A stretch of 64,000 bases of DNA, from positions 74,991 to 138,990 of the forward strand of contig DATHWW010000023.1 in assembly GCA_035460165.1 (NCBI GenBank), written 5' to 3'. Of the stretch, positions 43,198 through 52,072 are shown piece by piece; the stretch's first letter is position 1, and each line of letters begins with the position of its first letter. A program made the position numbers and the translations under genes. Source of the DNA: MM2 sp035460165 (GTDB lineage Bacteria; Pseudomonadota; Gammaproteobacteria; Burkholderiales; Methylophilaceae). Below the pieces are notes generated by a model that was given only the letters and a program-made list of their open reading frames with translations, made no database searches and was not told where the DNA came from.

Positions 43198-44097
43198 ATG
43201 ATGAGTCATGCCACATTTCGCCAGCTCGAAGTGTTCGAGGCGATTGCCCGTCTGGGCAGTTTTACGCGCGCTTCGGAGGAATTGCATCTCACCCAGCCCA
43301 CAGTTTCCATGCAAATGAAAAAGCTGACCGATACGGTGGGGCTGCCCTTGTTTGAGCAGGTCGGGCGGCGTATTCATCTCACCGAAGCCGGCAAGGAACT
43401 GGCGATTACCGCGCGCGAAATCATGCAATCTCTCGAACGCTGCGATATGTCCATCGCCGAAATGCGCGGGCTCAAAAAGGGAAAGTTGCGATTGGCGGTG
43501 GTATCGACCGCGAAGTATTTCGTCCCGCGCATACTCGGCGAGTTTTCACGTCAGCACCCCGGCGTCGAGGTCTCTCTCAAGGTCACCAACCGTCAGCGTG
43601 TGCTGGATCGTGCTGCGGAAAACCTGGACGATCTTTACATCCTGAGCCAGCCGGCCAGCCATATGGAATTGTTCGCAAAACCGTTCATGGAAAACCCCTT
43701 GCTCGTGATGGCACATCCTGAACATCCCTTGACGCAGGAGCGCAACATTCCACTGCAACGTATTGCTCAAGAGCCTTTCCTGATGCGAGAAGAAGGGTCG
43801 GGCACGCGGCTGAGTGTGGAGGAAATTTTCCGCCGGCAGGGGCTTAAACCCAATATCCGCATGGAGTTGGGTAGCAACGAAGCCATCAAGCAAGCCATCA
43901 TCGGCGGGCTGGGCATTTCCATATTGTCGCGCCATACCTTGGGCACGGACGGCATGGGCGAACCGAGCGTGCTGGATGTCGAAGGCTTTCCCGTCGTTAA
44001 TCAATGGCACATCGGCCATCCACACGGCAAGCAATTATCTGTGGTGGCGAATGCCTTCCTGGATTATCTCTTGAAGCGCACGATGAAAATATCGTGA
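43198..44097 (+). CDS. cbbR: LysR-type regulator of the RuBisCO operon
   Basis: The 299-residue protein has the N-terminal LysR HTH (FRQLEVFEAIARLGSFTRASEELHLTQPTVSMQMKKL) and an effector domain with LRLAVVSTAKYFVPRILGEF, typical of CbbR. CbbR senses metabolites such as RuBP or NADPH and activates cbb transcription. It is divergent from cbbL, the standard arrangement. Two ATGs in tandem (43198 and 43201) could start it. It ends before a strong terminator. Confidence 0.93.
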   Translation: MMSHATFRQLEVFEAIARLGSFTRASEELHLTQPTVSMQMKKLTDTVGLPLFEQVGRRIHLTEAGKELAITAREIMQSLERCDMSIAEMRGLKKGKLRLAVVSTAKYFVPRILGEFSRQHPGVEVSLKVTNRQRVLDRAAENLDDLYILSQPASHMELFAKPFMENPLLVMAHPEHPLTQERNIPLQRIAQEPFLMREEGSGTRLSVEEIFRRQGLKPNIRMELGSNEAIKQAIIGGLGISILSRHTLGTDGMGEPSVLDVEGFPVVNQWHIGHPHGKQLSVVANAFLDYLLKRTMKIS

Positions 44098-44115
44098 ATT
44101 CAAGATCACTAAAAT

Positions 44116-44145
44116 AAAAAGGCCGGCATGAATGCCGGCCTTTTT
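44116..44145. terminator. Bidirectional intrinsic terminator
   Basis: A perfect 9-bp stem (GGCCGGCAT/ATGCCGGCC, loop GA) is flanked by five A and five T residues. It sits between convergent cbbR and fdsA stops and can serve both transcripts. Confidence 0.93.
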
Positions 44146-44161
44146 GTTGCCTTTGAAATGC

Positions 44162-46945
44162 TTAAGCGGGTGCCAACTCGCTGTGATAGCCGAGTTCGGT
44201 TGGCATATTGCCACCTTTCTTCAGCCGCACCGCGCAATACTTGACCTCGGCGATCTTCGCGAACGGGTCGAGCGCCTGGTTGGTCAGCTTGTTCGCTGCC
44301 GCTTCGTAGTAGCAGAAGGCGATGAACACCGAGCCGCGCGGGATACCGTCGTCGGCGCGGGCGATCAAGGCCACTTCACCGCGTCGCGATTCCACCGTCA
44401 GCACATCGCCGGGCTTGGCGTCCAGCGCGTCCAGGTCGAGCGGATGGATGCTGACCGTCGGCGCCGGTTCGATCGCATCCAGCACGCTGGCGCGGCGCGT
44501 CATACTGCCGGTATGCCAGTGCTCCAGCATGCGGCCGGTAATCAGCACCATCGGGTACTCGGCATCTGGACGCTCGTCGGCAGGGATGATGTCAGCCGGC
44601 ACCAGTTTGGCGCGGCCAGACGGGCGAGGGAAGTTGTCATGGAAGATGACTTCCTCGCCCGGATCGCCTTCGTGTTCGCACGGGTAGCACACGGCTTCGT
44701 TTTCCAGGCGTTCCCAGGTCATGCCGGCGATAGATTGCATTGCCAGGCGCATTTCGTTGAAGACTTCCTTCGGCCCCGGATAGTACCAATTGACGCCGAG
44801 ACGGGTAGCGATTTCCTGGATGATCCACAAATCCTGACGCGCGTCACCGGGTGGGTTGATCGCTGGCCGACCGATCTGTACCAGGCGGTCGGTATTGGTA
44901 AAGGTGCCGAGCTTTTCTGCGTGTGCGCTAGCCGGCAGGATGACGTCGGCCAGGTAGGCGGTTTCGGTCATGAAGATGTCCTGCACTACCAGGTGCTCCA
45001 GGCGCGCCAGACCTTCACGCGCATGGTTGCTGTTGGGGTCCGACATCGCCGGATTTTCGCCCTGCACGTACATGCCCTTGATGCGGCCTTCGTAGGCGGC
45101 TTCCATGATCTCGACCACGGTCAGGCCGGGCTTGTTGTCCAGCTCGGCATTCCACAGCTTCTCGAACTTGGCATGGATGACTGGGTCGTCCACGCGCTGA
45201 TAGTCCGGGAATACCATCGGGATCAAACCGACGTCGGAAGCGCCTTGCACGTTGTTCTGACCGCGCAGCGGATGCAGGCCGGTGCCCCTTCTACCAATCT
45301 GACCGGTTACCATCGACAGTGCGATCAGGCAGCGCGAGTTGTCGGTGCCGTGCACGTGCTGCGACACGCCCATGCCCCACAGGATGATGGAGGCCTTGGA
45401 CTTGGCGTATAGGCGTGCCACATCGCGCAGCGTTTGCGCGTCGATGCCGCAGATCGGCGCCATCGCTTCCGGCGAGTATTCCTTGACGTTTTCCTTGAGC
45501 GCCTCGTAGTTCTCGGTGCGGTTCTTGACGAATTCCTCGTCCACCAGGCCTTCTTCCACGATCACGTGCAGCATCGCGTTCAGCATCGCCACATCGGTGT
45601 CGGGCTTGAAGGCGAGATGATGCGTCGCCAGGCGTGCCAGCTCGGTGCGGCGCGGATCCATCAGGATCAGCTTGGCGCCGTCCTTGACCGCGTTCTTGAT
45701 GAAGGTGGCGGCGACCGGGTGGTTGACGATGGGGTTGGCGCCGATGATCACGATGACTTCGGAGTACTGCACGTCGGCCACCGGGTTGGACACCGCGCCG
45801 GAACCGACGCCTTCCAGCAGCGCCACCACGCTGGAGGCGTGGCACAGGCGCGTGCAGTGGTCGACGTTGTTGTTCTCGAAGCCGGTGCGTACCAGCTTCT
45901 GGAACAGATAGGCTTCCTCGTTGCTGCCCTTGGCCGAGCCAAAGCCGGCCAGCGCATACTTGCCGTCGCGCTGCTTGATCTTGGCGAGGCCGCCAGCGGC
46001 GAATTCCAGCGCTTCTTCCCAGCTGGCTTCACGGAACGCGGCGTACGGGTTGGCCGGATCCATGTCGATCTCAGAGTTCTTCGGCACACCCGGCTTGCGG
46101 ATCAAGGGCTTGGTCAGGCGGTGCTGGTGGCGCGGATAGTCGAAGCCGTAGCGGCCCTTGACGCACAGGCGGCCGTGATTGGCCGGGCCGTCGCGACCGA
46201 CCACCTGAATGATCTTGTCTTCCTTGACGTGGTAGGTGAGCTGGCAGCCGACGCCGCAATACGGGCAGACCGAATCCACCTTCTTGTCCGGCACCACCAG
46301 TGCGGCATTCTTGGCCGGCGACAACGCGCCGGTCGGGCAGGCCTGCACGCACTCGCCGCAGGTGACGCAGGTGCTATCGCCCATCGGGTCGCCCTGGTCG
46401 AATACGATTTCGGAGTGATGGCCGCGGAAGGCGTAGCCGATCACGTCGTTGACCTGCTCTTCGCGGCAGGCGCGCACGCAGCGCGTGCACTGGATGCAGG
46501 CGTCGAGGTTGACCGCGATGGCGGCATTGGACAGGTCGGCGTTGGGCGACAGGCGCGGTTCGAAACGCGGCTTGCCAACGCTCATCTTGTTCACCCATTG
46601 CGTCAGCTCGTTGTCGAGCTTGTATTCCTTGGGCGGCATGTCGGACAGCAGCAGTTCCAGCACCATTTTCTGCGCGGCTACGGCGCGCGGGCTGGAGGAC
46701 TGGACTTCCATGTCGGGCGCGGGCGCGCGGCAGCAGGAGGGGGCCAACACGCGTTCGCCCTTGATTTCGACCATGCAGGCGCGGCAGTTCCCGTCGGGGC
46801 GCATGCCTTCCATGTAGCACAGGTGCGGGATTTCCACGCCGTTGCGCTTGGCGGCCTGGATGATGGTTTCGCCCTCGAAAGCCTCGATCTTCTCGCCGTT
46901 GAGCGAGAAACCGATGGTGGCGGGCAGTGTAGTCGGAGCATTCAT
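44162..46945 (-). CDS. fdsA: NAD-dependent formate dehydrogenase alpha (catalytic) subunit
   Basis: The 927-residue subunit has an N-terminal [2Fe-2S] domain (Cys43, 54, 57, 71), two ferredoxin-type [4Fe-4S] motifs (Cys150-160 and 193-203), a further [4Fe-4S] set (Cys227, 230, 234, 261) and the bis-MGD molybdopterin domain. The active-site residue is Cys368 in TRLCHASSV, so it is a Cys, not selenocysteine, enzyme with Mo or W. It oxidises formate to CO2 and passes electrons to FdsB. It is the last gene of the fhc-fds unit, 13 bp after fdsB. The long plus-strand frames over it are shadows. Confidence 0.94.
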   Translation of the reverse strand: MNAPTTLPATIGFSLNGEKIEAFEGETIIQAAKRNGVEIPHLCYMEGMRPDGNCRACMVEIKGERVLAPSCCRAPAPDMEVQSSSPRAVAAQKMVLELLLSDMPPKEYKLDNELTQWVNKMSVGKPRFEPRLSPNADLSNAAIAVNLDACIQCTRCVRACREEQVNDVIGYAFRGHHSEIVFDQGDPMGDSTCVTCGECVQACPTGALSPAKNAALVVPDKKVDSVCPYCGVGCQLTYHVKEDKIIQVVGRDGPANHGRLCVKGRYGFDYPRHQHRLTKPLIRKPGVPKNSEIDMDPANPYAAFREASWEEALEFAAGGLAKIKQRDGKYALAGFGSAKGSNEEAYLFQKLVRTGFENNNVDHCTRLCHASSVVALLEGVGSGAVSNPVADVQYSEVIVIIGANPIVNHPVAATFIKNAVKDGAKLILMDPRRTELARLATHHLAFKPDTDVAMLNAMLHVIVEEGLVDEEFVKNRTENYEALKENVKEYSPEAMAPICGIDAQTLRDVARLYAKSKASIILWGMGVSQHVHGTDNSRCLIALSMVTGQIGRRGTGLHPLRGQNNVQGASDVGLIPMVFPDYQRVDDPVIHAKFEKLWNAELDNKPGLTVVEIMEAAYEGRIKGMYVQGENPAMSDPNSNHAREGLARLEHLVVQDIFMTETAYLADVILPASAHAEKLGTFTNTDRLVQIGRPAINPPGDARQDLWIIQEIATRLGVNWYYPGPKEVFNEMRLAMQSIAGMTWERLENEAVCYPCEHEGDPGEEVIFHDNFPRPSGRAKLVPADIIPADERPDAEYPMVLITGRMLEHWHTGSMTRRASVLDAIEPAPTVSIHPLDLDALDAKPGDVLTVESRRGEVALIARADDGIPRGSVFIAFCYYEAAANKLTNQALDPFAKIAEVKYCAVRLKKGGNMPTELGYHSELAPA

Positions 46946-46958
46946 GGCCGGTGTCCTC

Positions 46959-48647
46959 TTACTTCAATTCGTCAGGGAAATACTTCATGACGGAACGCAG
47001 CGGATTGGGTGCCGCTTGGCCGAGACCGCATATGGATGCGTCTATCATAGCCACGGAAAGTTCCTCCAGCAACGGCTGATTCCATTGATTTTTTTCCATT
47101 AGTTTGACGGCTTTTTCCGTGCCGACGCGACATGGCGTACATTGGCCGCAGGATTCGTCCTCGAAGAACTTCATCGCGTTGAGCGCGAGCTCGCGTGCCT
47201 TGTCCTGGTCCGAGAAGACGATGATCGCCGCCGAGCCGATGAAACAGCCATACTGATTGAGCGTGTCGAAATCGAGCGGGATGTCGCCCATACTGGCCGG
47301 CAGGATGCCGCCCGAGGCGCCGCCGGGGAAGTAGCCATAGAACTGGTGGCCGTCCAGCATGCCGCCACAGTATTCATCGATCAGCTCGCGCATAGTGATG
47401 CCGGCCGGTGCCAGATGCACGCCGGGATTCTTGACCCGGCCGCTGACCGAGAACGAGCGCAGTCCCTTGCGTTCGTGGCGACCATGCGCGGTGAACCATT
47501 CCGGGCCTTTTTCGACGATGTCGCGCACCCAGTACACCGATTCCATGTTGTGTTCCAGCGTCGGCCGGCCGAACAGGCCAACCTGCGCCACGAACGGCGG
47601 GCGCAGGCGCGGCATGCCGCGCTTGCCCTCGATGGACTCGATCATCGCCGATTCCTCGCCGCAGATGTAGGCACCGGCGCCGCGGCGCAGGTGGATTTCG
47701 GGCAGGTTGGCGGGCGGGTTGGCCTGCAGCGCCGCGAGCTCCTTGGTCAGGATCTTGCGGCAGCCGGCGTATTCATCGCGCAGGTAGACATAGATCTTCT
47801 GGATGCCCACTGCCCAGGCGGCAATCAGCATGCCTTCGAGGAAGCGGTGCGGGTCGCGCTCGAGATAGTAGCGGTCCTTGAATGTGCCCGGCTCGCCTTC
47901 GTCGATATTCACCGCCATCAGACGCGGAGCGGGCTGGCCGCTGACGATGCGCCACTTGCGGCCGACCGGGAAGCCGGCGCCGCCGAGACCGCGCAGGCCA
48001 GAGTTTTCCATGATGGAAATCAGCTCCTCGGCGGTGCGCTTGCCGGCGATGCAGTCTTGGTACAGCTGGTAGCCGCCGCTCGCCTTGTACATCTCGAACG
48101 GAGTGTAGTCGGTGACTTGAGCTTCGATATCCTTCGCATTCGCGGCGCGGATCACGCTGGCGGCATCGGCGTGGTCGATCGGGTTCTGACCGACCACCGC
48201 GATCGGCGCGGTGTCGCAGCGGCCGACGCAGGGCACCGGCTGCACGCGGATATGATCGCCCAAGCCCTTTTTCAGTGCATCGATCAGGCCGTGTGCACCG
48301 GCCATGTCGCAGCTTACCGATTCGCACACACGTACGGTCAGCGAAGGGGGAGGCGTCTGGCCTTCCTTCACTACATCGAAGTGATGATAAAAGGTCGCGA
48401 CTTCGTAGACTTCGGTCTGCGACAGCTTCATTTCCGCAGCCAATGCGGCGATATGTTTGGTGGAAATATGGCCGTATTTATCCTGAATCTTGTGCAGATG
48501 CTCGATCAAGAGGTCGGGAGCGAGCGATTCGCCCTGGATCAGCGTCTGGATTTCGGCGCGTGCCACGGGATCGACGGGTCGCCCTTTGGGCTTGCCCTGT
48601 TTTTTCTTGAACTCGATCGGAATTGGTGCCGCTTTTTGCTCGGACAT
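46959..48647 (-). CDS. fdsB: NAD-dependent formate dehydrogenase beta subunit (fused NuoE/NuoF-like)
   Basis: The 562-residue protein joins a NuoE-like domain (residues about 35-165, [2Fe-2S] ligands Cys108, 113, 140 and 144) with a NuoF-like domain carrying FMN/NADH motifs (LRGLGGAGFPVGRKW, YICGEESAMIESIEGKRG) and a [4Fe-4S] site SCGQCTPCRVG near residue 493. This single-chain form corresponds to the two-subunit FDH1 type of Methylobacterium rather than the separate FdsG/FdsB of other bacteria. It transfers electrons to NAD+. ATG at 48645-48647 is chosen; a frame open to 48965 has no similarity. Confidence 0.93.
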   Translation of the reverse strand: MSEQKAAPIPIEFKKKQGKPKGRPVDPVARAEIQTLIQGESLAPDLLIEHLHKIQDKYGHISTKHIAALAAEMKLSQTEVYEVATFYHHFDVVKEGQTPPPSLTVRVCESVSCDMAGAHGLIDALKKGLGDHIRVQPVPCVGRCDTAPIAVVGQNPIDHADAASVIRAANAKDIEAQVTDYTPFEMYKASGGYQLYQDCIAGKRTAEELISIMENSGLRGLGGAGFPVGRKWRIVSGQPAPRLMAVNIDEGEPGTFKDRYYLERDPHRFLEGMLIAAWAVGIQKIYVYLRDEYAGCRKILTKELAALQANPPANLPEIHLRRGAGAYICGEESAMIESIEGKRGMPRLRPPFVAQVGLFGRPTLEHNMESVYWVRDIVEKGPEWFTAHGRHERKGLRSFSVSGRVKNPGVHLAPAGITMRELIDEYCGGMLDGHQFYGYFPGGASGGILPASMGDIPLDFDTLNQYGCFIGSAAIIVFSDQDKARELALNAMKFFEDESCGQCTPCRVGTEKAVKLMEKNQWNQPLLEELSVAMIDASICGLGQAAPNPLRSVMKYFPDELK

Positions 48648-48682
48648 GCAGTAAACCTCGATTAGTTTGACCCGACTCCGGT

Positions 48683-49489
48683 TTAGACGAAAACCAGAAT
48701 CTCTCCCTTGCCGTCGTTGGCCAGATCGCCTGCGTAGCGTTGCACGCGATTCTTGTTGAGTGCGGCGAACCTGCTGGGCAAGCCGCCGAACGATTTGAAC
48801 ATCAGCTTGAGGAAGGGCAGCGTGTGCGTGCCGCAGTCCTGCAGCGTAGCATGCAGTTTGGGCTGGCTGAACAGCAGCAGCGTACCGCGGCGCATGCCAT
48901 AGCCCACGTAATCGCCGACCGAGCCCATCACGCCTATCGTGCCCGCCAGCATACGAGAAGCACAATACGCGCCAACATTGCCCTCGATCAGCACGATGCC
49001 GCGACGCATTTGGTCGCCGACGCGGTCGCCGGCGTTGCCGGTGACAATCACCAGGCCGCCCTTCATGCCCTTGCGGTCGCCGGGGATGGCCGCGGCCAGG
49101 AAGTCACCGACACTGCCGTGGATGTGCAGGGTCCCACCGGCCATGCCGCTGGCGGCAAAACCGCCGGCATGGCCGTGCAGCACAATGCTGCCTTTCTTCA
49201 TTTGGAAGCCGAGATACCAGCCGGCATCGCCGTGGACGATGATGTGACCGCTTTGCATCGCGCTACCGATATAGTCCAGCTTGTCGCAACTATTCATGAA
49301 GACGAGGTCGCTGGCGTCATCGCCGGCGATATCGAACAGCGCGTCGGCGCGCAGCTTTTGCTTGCCGGAGTGCAACTCGATGGCGCCGATTTCGGCGATG
49401 GACTTTCCGGCGAGTGTGTCCGGAGTCAGCGGGGAGCAGTCGATACGCTGCTGAGGAATCTTTTTCAGGGTAAGGGTCAGGGCGCTCAT
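48683..49489 (-). CDS. fhcC: Formyltransferase/hydrolase complex subunit FhcC
   Basis: The 268-residue protein is a right-handed beta-helix of GXXXGXXXGXXXXG-type repeats (GDAGWYLGFQMKKGSIVLHGHAGGFAASGMAGG and others), the FwdC/FmdC pattern, homologous to the C-terminal part of glutamate synthase. In methylotrophs FhcC is a structural subunit of the Fhc complex. It starts with a four-base overlap to fhcD and ends 35 bp before fdsB. Confidence 0.94.
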   Translation of the reverse strand: MSALTLTLKKIPQQRIDCSPLTPDTLAGKSIAEIGAIELHSGKQKLRADALFDIAGDDASDLVFMNSCDKLDYIGSAMQSGHIIVHGDAGWYLGFQMKKGSIVLHGHAGGFAASGMAGGTLHIHGSVGDFLAAAIPGDRKGMKGGLVIVTGNAGDRVGDQMRRGIVLIEGNVGAYCASRMLAGTIGVMGSVGDYVGYGMRRGTLLLFSQPKLHATLQDCGTHTLPFLKLMFKSFGGLPSRFAALNKNRVQRYAGDLANDGKGEILVFV

Positions 49490-50382
49490 GCCATGATCTC
49501 CCGCAGGTGGAACTGGAATTGGCCGAGCTTGCCGCCGTAGTTGCCGGCGGAAATGCGTTTGATGCCGTTCTTGGCGCCGAGTTCGCACACGGCGGCGATG
49601 CCGGCACGGGTGGCCTTGCGGATGTCCTCGTCGGTGAGACCGTCGATGACGATTTCCATCACCGATTCGATTTCCGGCGACAAGTCGGTCTTGGTAATGC
49701 CTTTCAGTGTCGGGCAGAACGCGTCGTTGGTCGAGGCGATCAGTGTCTTATACTTGGAGCCGACCTTGGAGCCGGAGCGTACGACGCCGCCGGGGAAGGG
49801 CATGATCACATTGGGTACTTTTTTCATGGCTACAATCGCCGCTTCGCATGCGGCCAGCGCCTGCGGCTGCGATTCGGCCAGCACCAGGAAGTTGCCACCG
49901 CCGACCGCACGCACCATGCCGGTTTTTTCTTCGGTGAGGAATTCGCCGTCCATCACCGGCACGCGCCAGTAACGCTTGCCGCCGAACTGCTTGGAAATCT
50001 GGAAGCCGTCACCGAAAAAGCGCAGGTTCTTGCCGAGGTTGATGCGGTCGCCGCCTTCGATGCCCGAGAATGCTGCAGCGGTGGGGCAGGTGAGCACACA
50101 TTGGCCCATACGGGTTTCGAGTTGCTTCATCAGCACTGCGCTACCCATGGCGAACATCAGAACGGCTACGCCGGGGCGGCCGTCCGGCGTTTCTTCGGGC
50201 GTCAGCTCGCGCTCGATGCCGGCTTCCACGCCGCAGGCGATAACTGAGGTCGCGAAACCAGTCATTGCATTGGCGGCGTTATAGGCCCATTTCAGGTTCT
50301 GCGCGGTAATGATGACGCGTGTGCCGCGCATGCCGAAGGCTTCGGCAAAGGTATCGTCGATCGTGACGCCGTTAATGATCAT
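49486..50382 (-). CDS. fhcD: Formylmethanofuran:H4MPT formyltransferase, FhcD (Ftr)
   Basis: The 298-residue protein starts MIINGVTIDDTFAEAFGMRGTRVIITA, the invariant Ftr N-terminus. FhcD moves the formyl group from H4MPT to the one-carbon carrier held by the complex. Upstream ATG at 50409 overlaps fhcA and adds nine residues with no similarity, so the ATG at 50380-50382 in the ATGA overlap is used. Part of the fhcBADC order. Confidence 0.95.
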   Translation of the reverse strand: MIINGVTIDDTFAEAFGMRGTRVIITAQNLKWAYNAANAMTGFATSVIACGVEAGIERELTPEETPDGRPGVAVLMFAMGSAVLMKQLETRMGQCVLTCPTAAAFSGIEGGDRINLGKNLRFFGDGFQISKQFGGKRYWRVPVMDGEFLTEEKTGMVRAVGGGNFLVLAESQPQALAACEAAIVAMKKVPNVIMPFPGGVVRSGSKVGSKYKTLIASTNDAFCPTLKGITKTDLSPEIESVMEIVIDGLTDEDIRKATRAGIAAVCELGAKNGIKRISAGNYGGKLGQFQFHLREIMA

Positions 50383-52055
50383 GCCGTCTTCTCCCGGCGA
50401 CCCTTGCATTCCTGTACGACGACCTTGCCGCGACCATCGCCTTCGATCTCGTCGTTGCTAACCTTCATATGTTCCATGTTGATCGTGTGGTACTTGTCGA
50501 AGTACTGCTTGATGTCTTTTTCGATGCCACGGTCGAACTCGGGCTTGACGGTATGCGTCGCGCCCCAGACCACCCTGACGATGCTGCCGTCCTTGACGAC
50601 CAACTGGCCGTCCTTGAACACATAATCCGGCTTCTCGAACATTTTTTCGCGGTCTGCGATGTCGGTGTACACCGTGATGTCGGCCGCCGCGCCAATGCCG
50701 AGGTGGCCGCGGTCGTGCAGGCCGACCAGCTTGGCTGCGCCAGCACGCGTCATGATCGCGATTTCATACAACGAATATTCGCGGTCGATGGATGCCAGCG
50801 TGCTCATCTTCTGTGCGTCCAGGTTCAGGTTGCCAAACACGTCGTTACGGAAGGTCTTGTCCATCAGCAGCTTGATCAAGTGCGGATAGCTGGTGAACGG
50901 CGCACCGTTCGGATGGTCGGTAGTCAGGAAGATGCGCCACGGGTCATCCACCAGCAGGAAGATTTCCAAGCCGATCGCCCATTGCAGGGCGTTGACGAAG
51001 TTCTGGTCCTTGTACTTGAACGGCACCACGCCGCAGCCGGCATCGCATTCGATATCCATGCATACCGACTTGTGCGGGCTGCCCGCGCCGGCATTGCGGA
51101 ACTGCGACATCTGGTCGCCGGAAGCAGTCACGGTCTGGCCGAACAGGATCTGGCCGACATCGGCGGAAATGTTCTTTTGCTTGTTGATCGCTTCGGCAAT
51201 GCGCGCAGCGCCCGAGGAGAACTTGCGGTCGCCCTCGGTGCCGTAGCTGTGGAACTGGATGTGCGTGAGGTGCATCGGATAGCCTTCGACGCCGCTCATC
51301 GAGTTCAATGTGGTTTCCACGTTACCCGGCACGCCCAGGTTATTGCCATGCACATGCAAGGGGTGAGGCACGCCTAGTTCGTAAACGGCGCGGGAAAGCG
51401 ACTTCAGCACTTCGCGCGGCGTCACGCCGTAGTAGACGTTCTGCTCGTCCAGGTCGAGGAAACGCTGATTGAACTTGAAGGCGTTGATACCGCCGGCGTT
51501 TACCACCTTGATGCCGATGCCCTGGCTGGCGGCGATGGTCCACGCAACGTAGTCGTTGATCGCGTTCTGGTCCTTCTTGGCTGCCAGCATGCGCAGGAAT
51601 AGATCGTCGCTGCCCAGCATCGCGTAGCCGCCTTTGTCGATCATCGGCGTGTCGCCCATTTCGAGATGGGCCTGGCGGGCGTTCATGGGCAGCACGGCCG
51701 GCTCGAAGCCAGCGGTGTAACCCATTTCAGCATAGCGGTAACCGGCGGTCAGTGTAGACGGTACGGTATGGCCGCAACCAGCGCGACACAAATCGGTATG
51801 TGCGGCAGGGTCGTGGCGATGATCCTCCGGCAACATGGTGCGGGCGATATTGACTTTGCCGCCGCCAATGTGGGTATGCATGTCGATGGCGCCGGCCATG
51901 ACGACCTTGCCGGCGAGATTGTATTCCTGGTCGATGCGTTCGCCGTTTTGCGGGCGCTCGACGATGCGGCCGTCACGGACATAAATGTCCATGACTTTGC
52001 CGTCGATGCCGTGCGCCGGATCGTAAATAGTGCCGCCGCTCAGTTTGATCAACAT
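50379..52055 (-). CDS. fhcA: Formyltransferase/hydrolase complex subunit FhcA
   Basis: A 558-residue amidohydrolase homologous to FwdA/FmdA: zinc-site DMHTHIGGGKVNIART near residue 58, DIECDAGCGVVPFKYKDQNF, TTDHPNGAPFTSYPHLI. It hydrolyses the formyl-carrier bond to give free formate. It follows fhcB by 17 bp. Its 50-codon C-terminal extension is usual. Confidence 0.95.
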   Translation of the reverse strand: MLIKLSGGTIYDPAHGIDGKVMDIYVRDGRIVERPQNGERIDQEYNLAGKVVMAGAIDMHTHIGGGKVNIARTMLPEDHRHDPAAHTDLCRAGCGHTVPSTLTAGYRYAEMGYTAGFEPAVLPMNARQAHLEMGDTPMIDKGGYAMLGSDDLFLRMLAAKKDQNAINDYVAWTIAASQGIGIKVVNAGGINAFKFNQRFLDLDEQNVYYGVTPREVLKSLSRAVYELGVPHPLHVHGNNLGVPGNVETTLNSMSGVEGYPMHLTHIQFHSYGTEGDRKFSSGAARIAEAINKQKNISADVGQILFGQTVTASGDQMSQFRNAGAGSPHKSVCMDIECDAGCGVVPFKYKDQNFVNALQWAIGLEIFLLVDDPWRIFLTTDHPNGAPFTSYPHLIKLLMDKTFRNDVFGNLNLDAQKMSTLASIDREYSLYEIAIMTRAGAAKLVGLHDRGHLGIGAAADITVYTDIADREKMFEKPDYVFKDGQLVVKDGSIVRVVWGATHTVKPEFDRGIEKDIKQYFDKYHTINMEHMKVSNDEIEGDGRGKVVVQECKGRREKTA

Positions 52056-52072
52056 GTGGGTTTCCTTAAATC

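Noticed and set aside
46959..48647. FdsB as a frameshift or accidental fusion of two genes
   Set aside because: A NuoE/NuoF fusion of this length is the normal form of the two-subunit NAD-dependent formate dehydrogenase in methylotrophs.
45434..48665. Plus-strand frames of 518 and 507 codons over fdsA and fdsB
   Set aside because: They mirror well-supported formate dehydrogenase genes and have the His/Arg/Val-rich composition of antisense shadows.
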